Shown here piece after piece: positions 14,201 through 26,314 of a stretch of 64,000 nucleotides of DNA; position 1 is the stretch's first letter; each line of letters begins with the position of its first letter. Location of the stretch: positions 1,364,001 through 1,428,000 of the forward strand of contig NW_024881278.1 in assembly GCF_018691265.1 (NCBI RefSeq). The letters run 5' to 3'. The notes under the pieces were generated by a model. It was not told the DNA's origin, did no database searches, and saw nothing but the letters and a program-made list of their open reading frames with translations. The DNA is from Tyto alba. Taxonomy: Eukaryota > Chordata > Aves > Strigiformes > Tytonidae. Position numbers and translations under genes: made by a program.

Positions 14201-15379
14201 GATCTTTGCGAAAAGGTCAAGAAGCAAACACGAATCAGCAGACTTGATGGTTTCTTGGTCTGACTCAGTGAGCACACTGAGACTGAATCATTGTAAGATT
14301 TTAACACCACAGTAGCAATAATTATGTAGCTTTATCACTTAAATTTATTTCAAGAAGCTGCAGACAGACTACAGACCCCAAATAACTCACTCCAGGATTT
14401 CAATGAGTTCATGATTTTGCACACACGGTAACTGTTCCAGGACAGGAACCTGTGAAAGCTAATGGTGCCGCGTCCAGACTCCCAAAATATTCCAGTCTTG
14501 GTCTGATTATTTCCCCGATGGTAAACTCAATAAAAAGAAAAAACACCCTACAACCTTCCCTCTAACCTCCCGCTGCACCGCTAGCCCCAACCCCAAACAC
14601 TGAAGCCATCTCCTGGTTTCTGAATCATTATGGGGTTATTCTAGAACCTTCTGTTCATGGATTAGAGAAAAACACACCTCCCCTACAGAAAGTATTTCCC
14701 CAAATTCTAAAAAGTTGAGGGACCTTTTTAACAAATAACATACTAAGGACAGAACTACATACTGCAGTGCATTTTCTTAAAGCTTGCTTGACTCATTAGA
14801 GCATCTTACACGCTTATTCAAGGACTACATCTCAGTCTTGCCAAAGCATGATTTTATTCACTCTGTATCACGCTCCACAACAAAGTAACACAGAAAATGT
14901 CCACACACAAAACCCACTAAGACAATACCGCTAACGTTTCAAAAAAATAATCTCTCTGCATAGAAACTAAAAAAGTCTTTTGAAGATGAGTAATAACAAA
15001 AGACACTTGAATAACTTGGAACAAGACAGCAATTTCTTAAAAATTATTTTCATTTTCAAGAACATTTTGTAAACAAGCTTGGAAACCTTTTTATTTCCCA
15101 TTATTTTTTCAAGCACTTATTATAATCACTAATCATTTGCACGAATAGAACAGTAGGTCAAAAGTAAAAGGAAATGTACTGTCACAGCAGAAATGTCCAG
15201 CTAATACACTGATGCTGGTGTTCCAAGCTGCACAAGAGAGCCAGACAACTATAAGGTTAATTGTTTTACTTTCAAAACAGAGTATTCAGTGAATCAGTAT
15301 CAGCAAATCTACTAGATTTTAATGAGTTAAAATATTTCAATAGCATAGCTTTGTTCTTTAGTTTAATCACCTTTCCCTA

Positions 15380-15500
15380 AAGCTCTGAACAACATTTAAG
15401 CATGTGCTTAATTTGCTATTGAAGTCAACAGAACTTTCAGTGAATACTGGAAGTTAAACATGTGCTTAATGAGATTTACTGAATCAGAATGCGTAAAACC
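15380..15500. repeat. Ancient palindromic amniote repeat (MITE-like), degraded
   Basis: Two near-identical arms carrying CATGTGCTTAAT (about 15400-15412 and 15459-15470) flank a centre containing TTGAAGTCAACAG. The element ends in a CTGAATCAG motif. This order matches an old palindromic repeat common in reptile and bird genomes, in which TTAAGCATGTGCTTAA arms surround a CCCATTGAAGTCAATGGG core and end in CTGAATC. I recognise the pattern but not a database name. The copy is clearly decayed, consistent with an old, fixed insertion. Confidence 0.55.
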
Positions 15501-18500
15501 CGATGTGAGCAGAATCAAAGCCCAGAGGCATTAGTCAAGTCCACCCTGAGTTTCCCTAAAGATACAGGGCCTCCAAAATGCAAATTAAAATTTTATAATT
15601 ACTATGACATCTCTACTGTACAACCGTATTTCTGAAATATTTATACAGCAAAGCACATACCTGACTTTATGGGTCTTTAAAGTAGGAAAAGGAAAAAATC
15701 CTTGAATTTACACTAGAATACTAACTGGCAGCTTTTGTGGAATTTTGTTTGGCATAAGTAGTTCAGCAATAGCCTTTGACATGAGACAACAGTTGATTAG
15801 TCTCATGTTTCCTCCAAAAAGAAAATATAGTATAATTAAAATGGTTTGACTGGGTGGAGGAGGGAATGGAGAGATGGAGTTAACATATATATTTTAGCTA
15901 TCTGTTCCTCTGTGAAAAAGAAGTAATCCAATATTAATATCTCACTTCCTCAATCATTCAGGCAAACTGTGTAATCCTCCCAAACCTGCATATGAATATC
16001 TGCATTATACCAGATTATACTCTTTCTCAGATTAAATTAAATTAAATTACCTGCATGCCTTTAAACCCCCTTTTTTACTACCAACAACTACCATTTCTTC
16101 CTAATGAGGAGTTTAGTTTAACAAATAACAACTCCACGATCTTTGAATGCAGCATATGAATTATAAAACTATTCTTTACTATTTTGTGTGACATTTAAAT
16201 GGCTTAAGTGAACATTTAATTGAATTGTAACTAATAAATATTTTCCTTGACAGTAAATATTTAAAAAAGGATTTGACTCCAAGAGAAAAATTCTTCAGAT
16301 TCCACACTCATCATAAATGTTCAAATCTGACTTAGCAATATTTTAATTCATTCTCTTCTAGCTTACAGGGACATCAAGATCAGAGAGACTTTTTTTACTG
16401 CCCAGAAAAACTAACAGTGTAATACAGACATGTTTAGCAATTTCTCCTAACAATATACTGTCACAAATCCTTTCTCTAATATACTGTCAAAATCACCAAA
16501 GCTGTTAAAGACAAAATTTTACAAATTTAAGTTTTGAACATAACAATTGTCACTTCAATATGGCAGTCATTAGCGTGGAAGGAGTTAATCTTCCTCGCTC
16601 TTAAAAAACAGTAAAAAAAAGCTAGAAACAGCTGTCACTCAGGTGATGAATACAAGCTGCCAGCCTTTTAAGCAGCAGGTACAACATTTGAGCTTTGAAT
16701 TAATTAGCATTCAGAAAGCCTAAACGCCGCTTGATAACTCCGCAAGATAATTTCTGTCCCTTCCTGCAAATTAATACTGCTATTAAGATGAGCAAGGACA
16801 CAAAGCAGATCGTAATTGTACCCATTAAACAAAGTTTCACAAATAACAAATTAGAGGTTCTAGCCAAGAATGCATCAAGTCAAATAAAGAATTGCTGCAA
16901 ACAACATACAAGAATTTATCTTCACTTTTTCACAGCATTCACAAAAGCACGTACAATATGAATTCCTGTGTAAATGCATGAAATGCTTTCTGCATGTAAG
17001 CGCCGGCTTCTCAAAAGTTCAAGTTTCTAAATGTTTAAATAGTGGCTTTGTCTCAAAAGCATCCAGGCTATTTCCTACAAGAGCCCCTGCTAACATATGC
17101 ATATACACTGAAATTAACAAATCAGCAAGGCGTCGGAGATTACACATATAATGTTTTAAAAAAACAAAGCTTCCACCAAACGCTGTTACAGCACTGCATC
17201 AAAGTCTACACAGCCTGGTGTAAAAAACCTTCCTCCTATATATATAATTTCGTTTAAATGATGACCATATTTTGAAAAGCACAAAAGTGATTGATATGAG
17301 CATTTAATGATGCTTAATAAGTGGCCATCTGTCAACAGTCAAGGAGTAAAAAAGAAGCACATTATTATTTCCCAAAAGATTAGATATATTGATGCTAATT
17401 AAAAGGCACATTATCACTATCTCAAAGCAATGTCTAAACATTAATCAGACTTCAAGTCCAGTGAAGGTGAAGGGGGCAGGGCAGACCTATGGATACGAGT
17501 GTTCCCCAAATGGGTTGAGTTGATAATCTCCAAACTGGTGTTATGATATCATGCACATCGGAGCTTGGCAAGTAACAGGTAACTCCTGACTAGGTGGGCA
17601 AGCAATTAAACCCTGACCTGATATAGAAAAGATTATTTATTTCAATAACTCTTTAGAATAAATCTTTGGTAAATTTTTACAAATAATTACAAAAGAAAAG
17701 AACTAAGACAAACATTAAAATAAACATTTAAACATTTTTTTTTCCAATTTTCTATACACAGTATTTCAAAACAAAATAAAACTTGGCATTGCAGTGCCTA
17801 ACCGTATGATTAATTGCACCGTGCTAAACTGCAATGTCATAATTACTTTTAGCTGAGAAATGGATTGATGTCACATGTGCCTAAGGGACTTGCACAGCCA
17901 GTTATGACTGAAACCCACACACAAAGTAACAAAACCCATGAACATCATGTCTGTGAAGCACTTTTGACTCTGTTTGGGCCTTTAAGAACTCCCTTCCTGA
18001 GTTCAGGGCAGCTTCAGCTCCTCGTGCTGAGTACTGCGGAGGAAGATGGTACATAAAGGTAGGTGGTTCAGGTGCTAATGTCTGTCTGGAGCTCTGCCTT
18101 CAACATTAACAGTCAGTTTATTACCTTTTAAAACGTGTGGTATTTATTGACATTTTCATAATTCATCTCGATCAGTACCTCTTTTAAGCAAACAGACCTC
18201 TACTAACCTCAAAATCCATGCTTCATGTTTGAACAGCAGCAGCCAGCCGCCCATGACACGCTTTTCGTCTTAGCATGTAAAAAGCTGACAAGACTCCTGG
18301 CATTTATTGCTTGCAGAGAGGCAAAGTTATAGGCCATTGGCAAATGCTTCCCTGCCCTTGGGATACAAGAGATGTGTAAGCAAGATATGACTGATCCCAC
18401 CTCCCACGTCGTGGAAACGATACATACAGTACAGCAATACTGACTCTGTGAGCCTTGCTCATCGGTTTACCAACTTTATGAGGCCAGCTGAATAGTTTTG

Positions 18501-19900
18501 TGGTGCCAGAGGAAAGAGGCAGGTGAGCGGTGCAGAATACCCCAGCGCTGGAGATAAGAGAAGCATAGGCAAACACAAAGTAAAAGGCATACTGGGAACC
18601 AGTGGAGAAAACAGGGATGGGAGAATCACGTTGAAAGTATGCAAAAATGGCAAACTGAAAGCGTCCCAGCAATGGCTCCAGAAAAGCACAGCCACCCCGG
18701 GAGCTGAGGCCCAGGGGCATGAGTGCCCATACAGAATTAAGACCAGTCATTTTTTCCACTGTATTTTTAACAGCAAACTTTTTCACCTGTAACTGCCACT
18801 ATCAAATTACCATCTCCACAGCGCAAAGCCACCTCTAGTCTTCATCCTCAGATCAAGGAGCTCATTCATCACCGTCAAATGAAGCGTATTTCTGGTTCTA
18901 TTTGTCATTTTCATACCATTGCTTCACACAGGTGTGACCTCTGATCCTGATTTTCCTTCCAATACTCCTCTGCCATACTCTCACAGTTCTACATTATCTC
19001 CTCCCTAAGAAATATTAAAAGACTTAAGAAAGATGTCCCTGGTTTTGATTACCCTATTCCAGTCTAACTCCTTGATCTTCAGCATAAACACTTCAATCAT
19101 TCTGGCATTTTTATTGACTCAAATTAAATGCAGAGCCAGTAATTATTTCACAATCCCCATGCCCTTTTATACACAGGTCTTCTGCCTTACACAATGACAA
19201 AGTATTACCTCCCAGATCCTTAAATGGTTCAGATACTTCAGTTATGCTTTGGATATGAATCCAACACGAGGGGACTCTTAAGTAAACCTTGTGAGGCTTA
19301 CCCAGTACTAATTATTAGCAATTACAGTGCTTTTCTAATGTTGAGCTCTAATGCTCAAACATGATGCGAGCCATATAACCATACAATCGTTCCACTGATT
19401 AACAGGTTCCTCAGGGTGATCTGGAGCATCAAGTACAAGATCCTCTGTATTTTGCAGCCTGCTAAATGTAAATTCAGTGGAGCTGACGCCCAAAGAGAAA
19501 TTCACAGTACTGTGAAGGTAAATTTGAGAAAGGACCTTTAGACAGACATACAGAAATGAAAAAATGCTGTAAGTATCCAGTTTTACTTATGTTATTTACT
19601 TCCATATTCACTGCGTTTGTTTTAAACTGTCACAGAATTCTTTATTCTTTGTGCTTCACAGATTTGCCTTCTGACTCTGGGCGACTGTTGGACATTGTAT
19701 AGCTGACAGAGCAGAAGTGGAATGTATTAAAAGCTGGATAATTGTAAGTTGTGGCATATGGCACTAAGCACAATGTAGGAGTTAGTAGGAAGAAGGGGGT
19801 TTTGTTTTGATTTTTTCAAGAGTCCGGATATGACTAAAGCTTTTTCCGGTGGGCAAAGAAAATATCCCTTGTTTTGCCGTTTCTCCAGAATTTGAAAAGT
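15500..19900. other. AT-rich non-coding DNA, possible conserved elements
   Basis: No coding region was recognised. There is a short AAATT-type repeat near 16035-16050 and a doubled TAATATACTGTCA motif near 16450-16490. An AT-rich patch at 17330-17460 contains homeodomain-type TAATTA and CTAATT cores and looks like a conserved non-coding element. A 160-codon minus-strand frame at 18304-18786 has no recognisable domain and is probably chance. Confidence 0.6.
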
Positions 19901-19913
19901 TGGTTTGGTTTTG

Positions 19914-19991
19914 TTTTTTTTTTTTTTTTTTGTTTTTGTTTTTTCTCTTTTTTTTGGGGAGTGGGGTAGGGGAAGTGGGGGGGCGGGGGGG
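19914..19991 (+). repeat. T-rich tract followed by G-quadruplex-forming G-rich block
   Basis: A T-rich stretch with an 18-T run at 19914-19931 passes directly into a G-rich block at 19956-19991. The block has successive G-runs of about 4, 4, 4, 7 and 7 bases with short loops. The plus strand therefore carries almost only T and G for about 80 bases, and the minus strand A and C. The G block meets the usual definition of a quadruplex motif. Long open frames through here are artefacts of the low complexity. Confidence 0.8.
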
Positions 19992-22900
19992 AAAAGAGAA
20001 GAGAGTCAAAAATAATAAACCTCCCTTCTGGCTCTCTTCTTCTGTCCCAAAAATATATGTTCTCAAACAGCATGCATTACATTGAGGTTTTTGCAAAAAA
20101 AGCACAGAAGTGAGCTAGCTGCTATGTAAACATATCAGGCTTCATAGCTCACACGCATTGAAATGACCAGCACAGTTCACTCTTCTCAAAGGTATTGCCT
20201 CAAGCTGATTGCTGACTCAAGACAAGAACACAACTCTGGTCACAGTGAGTTTCTGAGTATTTTCTCTGCAGCTGCAGGGTATAGAGGGTTTTCTGTTTGT
20301 TTTGCCTTTTTTACCCTTTTTCATATGAAACCTCAGATTCTGAAGTACAGTTTGGCAGCACCAGGCAGAATTCACTGCCAGTTTCCTAGGGTACAGAATC
20401 TCTAATAACACAAAGCCCTGACTATCTCCTTGCCCAATAAATAATAAAAATCTTGCACCACAATCTTCCTTAAAAATATGACTTCTTGTTTTTCTCTCTG
20501 GGTTGCAGCTAATCCTTTCTGTCAACGGGGCTTCACCCGTAACAAGTCTGCCTGTGACATGTTAAGTCCCAGTGCATCTCTTAACAAATCCCCCATGCAC
20601 GGCATGGTTCATGGAGTGCACAGGTTGCAAAAAGGACCGCAGAGACAGAGCCTCTCTTCTCTAATGGGATCAGAAAGGCTGCGCTTTCACATGGAAGATG
20701 CTCATCAAGTGAGAGGATGGGAGAGACAGCGCACTGCCAGGGAAGTCCAGGCTTACGTATCGCATTTTGGGTGCATGAGCAGAACAGGGCATTTGTGATA
20801 TTTGTATTCTCGAATGCCTCTTCTGTCGGGTTGAATTACTGGTCACGTGTATACTGCTGTCATGCTGGGAAAGCTGACCCAGGCAATGTTTGCTCCATAC
20901 TCAGCAATTTTAAACAGCTTTTTTCTAGGCTTTAAGGGCTAGCATTGTATAACTAGCTCTCTAGGACTCATCCTTCCTTTTCTCTTCCCTTCTTCTGTCC
21001 CTGCTTCAATCTTGCGCTTGTTCACTTTGCTCAACACATCAGAAGAAAGCACACCAGGCAGTAAAAACTGGACAAATGTTTTTGCCATGACTGGATTACC
21101 AAAGGCTTCCCTTGGTTTCACAGAAAGAATAATGGGAATAAACTCAGTGACAGCTATTTACTCTCCCCACTTTTAAAGCCTGCCTGCCACCCACCCACAG
21201 CAGCCCACGTTTAACGTGCAGTCGTGGAGGGGAGGAAGGTGACAGACACCAGCGAGCTCTCCCGCTTCCCGCGGCACCTTCACTGAGCAATCTTGCAAAA
21301 TGCTATTACACTCTGTGGCCGCTTTCTTCCACTTTCTCAGGGAAACGGCTCCATTTTCGTCTCATTGACAAACGAAAAGCGCACTTAAATTCACTGTAGG
21401 GACACTTAACACCTAGGGGATCATTTCTTCCTGCTATGTGAGATTTTAAACCAATTCCCACGGGGCGCTCGGCGCTTCTCTGAAATCTTCTGTCAAGCCA
21501 GGAGTTTCAGGTCACTCAATGACCAGAAGGGCTGCAAGATCTGCTCTTGACAGTGCCAAACTGCTAATAACAGAGATTACAGTGGCCAAGTAATCAAAAA
21601 TTACAGGTACTCTCGTTTTGTCTTTGGAGATGTCTGAGAAAAAGAATATGACTCTGTCTGTGTATACAGACAGACACATTCTCTATTAGAGAGTGAAACC
21701 ATGAAACTGAGGGGACTCTGAAGAGGAGTTGTTTATATATTCTGTTCTCAGGTAAATTAGATGGTGCAGCAGAATGACACAGATAAGCCCGGTGACATGT
21801 TCACTCACATACTGCATCATTTTAAATCCTTTCAGGTTTAGCATAACACTTCAACAAACTGCAAAAATTATTTATCTGTAGCAACTTTTCAAATAATTCT
21901 ATGATTTACATTATGTTCTATATAGTGGTTTAACGTTATAATCCCTTGAGACACCCAAAGTGTACTGTATAAAATTTCACCTTGGGCTTTCTGCTGAAAT
22001 GCTGGTATTACAAAACTTCCACAGGACACAGGCACTTGGGAAAAATTCATATACACAAGTCTACTAATATTGTTTCCTATATACAAAAATCCCAAATGAA
22101 CCAGAGGCATTCATTAATTATGTTCATTAATGGGCAGAAATTTCTTCACATGGGCTCTACAAACCTTCAAATACTTGCAAGATAAATACTTTGCTTTTGT
22201 GTAATAAGAAAGATCAAAATTTTCATTTTGATCAAACACTTGGACCCAATTTTTGTTCTGAGTATATCAATGCTTGTACCAAGCACAGATGGTAATAAGT
22301 ATGTATTTATTTTATGCTCTCTTTCATATGTTCGTAACAATATAAATTTATTGTATTATTGTTAACTAAACTTGAGATTCATTCATTCAAGGAAAATACA
22401 CAAGGAACACCCAGATTCCTGAATGGAAATTCTTTGTTTTGGTAGAAGGAATTAGGCTACAGGCACTCTATATACCTTGCAATTAGGTGAGATCCTGAAG
22501 ATTTAAAAAAAATAAAAAAATAAAAATAAAAAAGGGGCATCTGAACAGATTTTCCCATCTGCTTTCAGAATTGCTGGTCAATCAGATGTCAGACAAATAA
22601 CTCAAAAAAAAAAAAAAAAAGGGAAAAGTTAACCTACATTGTTTCCCCTGAACAGTAACACTGCTTCACCTAATAAATTGGGTTTGTATGCTTATATCCA
22701 GTAACTTCTGCTGAATTTAGACACCTGTTTAACTTGTTGGGGGCTTTTTAAACTAAATATTAAAGTGAAAAGACCTACTTAAGGACACCTTGCAAATGAA
22801 TCAGATTTTCTGGAGGAAGATAATAGTACAAAGGATAAATAGAAAAATTGCACAATTCCCCTGTAATAGTCAAAGCCTTTGGCTTTTCAAGGCATTCAGT

Positions 22901-23809
22901 GATCTAAACAAGTCCACTGGGACCCCATAGCATGTAAACAAATCAACATTTTGTTTAAACATTGACTGACAAGATCTTTACATTCAAACCCAGGTCAGCT
23001 GCGCTGGCAGCTGTTAAAAGCGGTGACACTCCTGTCTCACACGGAGGCTAAGGACTGGGTGGAAACACCATTCTGCTTTTAAAACATCTCCCTAACACCT
23101 TACTCTTCACAGCTGTAAAAACTTATGCAAGTACACGTTACATTACAATACCTGGGGACAATCTCCTCAATTTTTTCCTCCATCCTCTTCTCATTCAAAA
23201 TGTTGGAGGTTAAAACCCAAACTCATTCCCTCCATAGTACAATTTTCATAAATCACTCTGTACTGCTCACTGTCATTGCCATGATATACCTGAGACTTCG
23301 TTTTACAGGTTAGTGACATAATGCAAGCTCTTTGAGAAAAACACAAAAGGGAAAATACTGGCAGAGAAACGTCAATCACCAGATCAGGGGATGCTTGCAA
23401 AGTATTCTACTGGATTACCCTCTTACGTTCCTAGCATTTGCAGAAGGGTAGCACCTCATCACTCGGGCAGCGCAGCATGAGCCCACGAAGCCAGGCAGGT
23501 AACGCCGTATGATTCCGACACAACAGCACGGCCTGTCAGAGTGAATCCTCAGTATCCTTCACTGAAGGCGGCACATACACATGCAGGCTGAAACATGCTA
23601 TGAGGGCACACTCGGGAGGGAGGTGGGCAAAGGTGGTGGGGCAAAACCAGAAAGAAATGAAAGCCACTCACAAAACCAGATAAATCATTTTCTTGGTCTT
23701 TTCTTTAACCGTTTGTCAAAATGTTATGCAGCTTTCTTGAATGAGGTTTCTTTCAGTATGAAAGAAACTACACTGAACTTTGCTAAAAACAGTCTGAATT
23801 TGTTAAACA
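19992..23809. other. Non-coding DNA with a small CpG-enriched patch
   Basis: No gene was recognised. CpG becomes noticeably more frequent at about 21200-21480 than in the surrounding DNA, without reaching the density of the island at 28.8 kb. A low-complexity A/T block lies at 22503-22534 and a 17-A run at 22604-22620. The right edge of this block is the start of an LTR. Confidence 0.6.
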
Positions 23810-23966
23810 CATCCTGAGTTTGAGTGAGCGGTGGGGGTTTTTGGTATCAGGGGAGGGGGCTATAGGGGCGGCCCCCTCCGAGAAGCTTCTCGAAGCTCCC
23901 CCAGCTCCAAGTCAGCTCCACCTCTGCACCAAAACTGAGCCCATCAGCTGCGCCTCTGCGAGAACG

Positions 23967-23974
23967 TATTTAAG
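23967..23974 (+). promoter_or_regulatory. LTR TATA-like box
   Basis: TATTTAAG lies about 157 bases into the LTR. The same motif occupies the matching place in the second LTR copy (54750-54757). It is the likely core promoter marking the U3/R boundary region. Present-day activity is unknown. Confidence 0.5.
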
Positions 23975-24307
23975 AAGGGACGTGGTGACGGGCAGTGGGA
24001 CTTGTGAGGAGGAGTTGCTGCAGCTGCATGAACACCAAGGTCAGTGGAGGAACGGAGGAAGAAAGGAGGGGGGAGGTGTGCCGGAGCAGACACCCCCCTG
24101 TATCCTGTGGGGAGACGGCAGGGCGGCCCCCCCTGCCACCCATGGAGATCTGCGGTGGAGCAGACACTGATTTATGGCCTGTGAGGGGCCTCTCTTGGCC
24201 AACCAAGATGACTGTGCCTGGAGAAGGCCGGGGTCTCATGGGAAAAGGCAGCCCCGCTGCTGTAATTCAGCGCTGGGAGGATTGCAGCATGCGGGGGAGT
24301 CCCACGC

Positions 24308-24441
24308 CGGAGCAGCTCGGGAAGGGCTGCAGCCGTGGGAGGGAATCCAGTCGGAGGAAGTTAGTGACCCATGACGGAGCAGTGTGGGGAACGCTGCGGC
24401 CCGTGGGAGGGACTCATGCTGGAGAAAGTTTGTGGAGGACT
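24308..24441 (+). repeat. 67-bp internal tandem duplication in LTR copy 1
   Basis: Two diverged units, starting CGGAGCAG at 24308 and again at 24375, each run through a GTGGGAGGGA core to a GGA(G/A)AAGTT-like end. The LTR at 54.6 kb has only one matching unit in this place. The duplication therefore either marks a subfamily or arose in this copy. Confidence 0.7.
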
Positions 24442-24689
24442 GTCTCCTGTGAGAGGGGGACCACGATGGAGCAGGGGGAAGAAGTTCCAGAAGCTCCCCC
24501 CACCGAAGAGGGAGGAAGAGGCAGCACTGACTGCACCCCCCATTCCCTGCCCCTGCGCCACTGGGGAGGAGGTAGAGATATCGGGAGCAGAGCTGAGCCC
24601 GGGAAGAAGGGAGGGGTGGGGGGAAGGTGTTCTCAAGATGTGGCAATGCTTCTCACTGTCCTACTCTGTTATGTGTTGTTAGTGTCTGT

Positions 24690-24695
24690 AATAAA
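24690..24695 (+). terminator. LTR polyadenylation signal AATAAA
   Basis: A canonical AATAAA is followed by a T-rich stretch. It sits at the equivalent position to the ATTAAA of the second LTR copy and marks the probable R region of the LTR. Confidence 0.6.
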
Positions 24696-25932
24696 TGTAT
24701 GTTCTTTTTTACTTCCCCTAATGCGTCTGCCTTTTGCTCGTGACCATAAAGGGGGATTTTCCCCTCCCGGTCCTATCTCTAATTCCAAGCCTGGCTCATC
24801 TGTCCCTTCTCATTGCCGGAAGAGAAGGGGGAGAGAGCTGTATGGTGTTTGGCTGCCGACCAGGCTCAAACCACGACAACAGATTATGAACTGCAAAGAA
24901 CACACACAAAGACATCCTTTCTCTTAGCCACGTAAAAATACATGATCAAGTTGCAGGTGATAAACAGTCAAGAATAACAAAATCCGGTCTACTTCACTGT
25001 GAGTGAACAAGTTATGCACATAATCCCTTTCTTAGATATTCCTAGCACACTGTAGAAGAATTTCTAAATGTGTTGCACATGATGGTTCTCCTAATACCTT
25101 TAATTAAAACACTACCAGAAGTTAAAACGAAAAAGGATTACTTCTTTTTTAATACACTAAAACCTCAAGCTCCTGTTATTTTACATTCTGGTAAAAAGGA
25201 AATGAACAATGAAGCCACATTTGGGGATTTAAGATAATCGTAAGATTTTAAGTTGAAGGGCAGGAAGGAGGCTTCATTTTTAAATTTGCTTTTACCATAT
25301 ACAAGCCTTACGTTCGTTTATTATTACAAAGACGCATTTAAAATTTCACCCTTTTAAACTCCCAACATTTGTTCACAAGCTGCATCTTCCCTCTGCTCCA
25401 ATATAAATGACAAACACAGGCTCCCACTGAATGAAATGAAGCTAGTCAATAATTGGCTTTGCCGTTTCTGGCTGTCTTGTAACACCCTCTGGATTTTGTT
25501 CTGAATGTGAAATTTTTAATATTATCCTAGTTTTCATGGTGCCCACCACCCTAGCGCACGCCTATTTGAAATAAAACAGTGCTCTCGGCTGTTTGCAAAC
25601 TCTCCCACTCCCATCTGACAAAGGCATTTTATCCTCTCCTGGATAAAAGCTGGGATACAGGAGCACAGCATGATGAAGGTCAACTGACACCAAGGTCCTT
25701 CTGCACCCATGTGAAAAGCCAGTAGGTTCATCCGTCACGGGCATTCAGCAAGTTTTAGAGTTTTATGGCATTGAGGGAGTTACTCCCCTGATTTCAGTAG
25801 CAGCTTTAAGAACTGTGGCTGCCCAGGCATCTGCCTCTTTGCTCCAGGACTGGGAACTGTTTACTTGATGAGATGATGCCAGGTCCTCCACAGAGGAGAC
25901 AACGATGGTGGCCGTGCAACAAGACAAGTAAC

Positions 25933-25980
25933 AGGCTTGTCTCCTCTCCTTCACAGGAAGGCTTGTCTCTTCTCCTTCAC
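25933..25980 (+). repeat. Short tandem duplication, two units about 27 bp apart
   Basis: The block GGCTTGTCTC(C/T)TCTCCTTCAC occurs twice, separated by a few bases. This is a local duplication without recognisable transposon features. Confidence 0.7.
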
Positions 25981-26242
25981 CTCATGATTTCATCAACAAA
26001 ACGGGACAGGGAGCTCCTTCACAACAGAAGCCTGATTCCTAGAGCTGTATCACCTTCTGCAATCAAAAAATCTCTTGGGCTCTATGATCACATTATTAAA
26101 AAGTGAATGATGACGATCATATACAAAGGAGAAGACTTAAGCAAAAAGTGTGCAAATAATTATAACTCTCTGACCTCCTTTTAATGCATAGCTTATGTAT
26201 GTAATTTCTGGGATTTGGAAGCTGGGAAAAAAGAATGAAATT

Positions 26243-26314
26243 GGTTTGTTTGGATTATTCATATTTTTCAATGTAAACTGGTTGTTTGGATTTATTTATT
26301 TTCATGTAAACTGG
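26243..26314 (+). repeat. Imperfect tandem duplication of about 35 bp
   Basis: Both units begin with TTGTTTGGATT, continue through an AT-rich middle and end with CATGTAAACTGG or AATGTAAACTGG. The second unit follows the first almost directly. The small length differences are typical of replication-slippage duplications. Confidence 0.75.

Larger units (their letters stand above)
5133..15360. other. AT-rich non-coding DNA with simple repeats
   Basis: No gene was recognised. The stretch contains homopolymers at 6529-6545 (A), 8517-8544 (20 T then 8 A) and 11275-11293 (A). It also has a G-quadruplex motif at 6335 and an imperfect short duplication near 11138-11185 built on a repeated GCT-GAGAT-TACA pattern. 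Two adjacent minus-strand open frames at 7051-7642 are listed among the findings. Everything else looks like ordinary intron or intergenic DNA. Confidence 0.65.
23810..24878 (+). mobile_element. Solo LTR, avian ERVL-like, copy 1
   Basis: This is a long terminal repeat left from an old endogenous retrovirus, with no internal gag, pol or env on either side. It is recognised by its start (a GGTTTTTGG block), the GAGAAGCTTCT motif, the TATTTAAGAAGG promoter-like box, an AATAAA polyadenylation signal and the end CTCAAACCACGACA. It aligns with the copy at 54.6 kb: by eye there are about 7 mismatches in the first 80 aligned bases. It is about 140 bp longer than that copy, partly because of a 67-bp internal duplication at 24308-24441. 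The left border is eroded and the 5-bp flanks (AAACA and ACAGA) match poorly, so the exact start is uncertain by a few bases. A 310-codon frame inside it is not a gene. Confidence 0.82.

Noticed and set aside
18304..18786. A 160-codon minus-strand open frame
   Set aside because: No recognisable domain, no splice context, average base composition, and overlapping frames on both strands. Probably chance.
23995..24927. A 310-codon plus-strand open frame
   Set aside because: It lies almost entirely inside a solo LTR, has no gag, pol or env motif, and is not kept in the second LTR copy.
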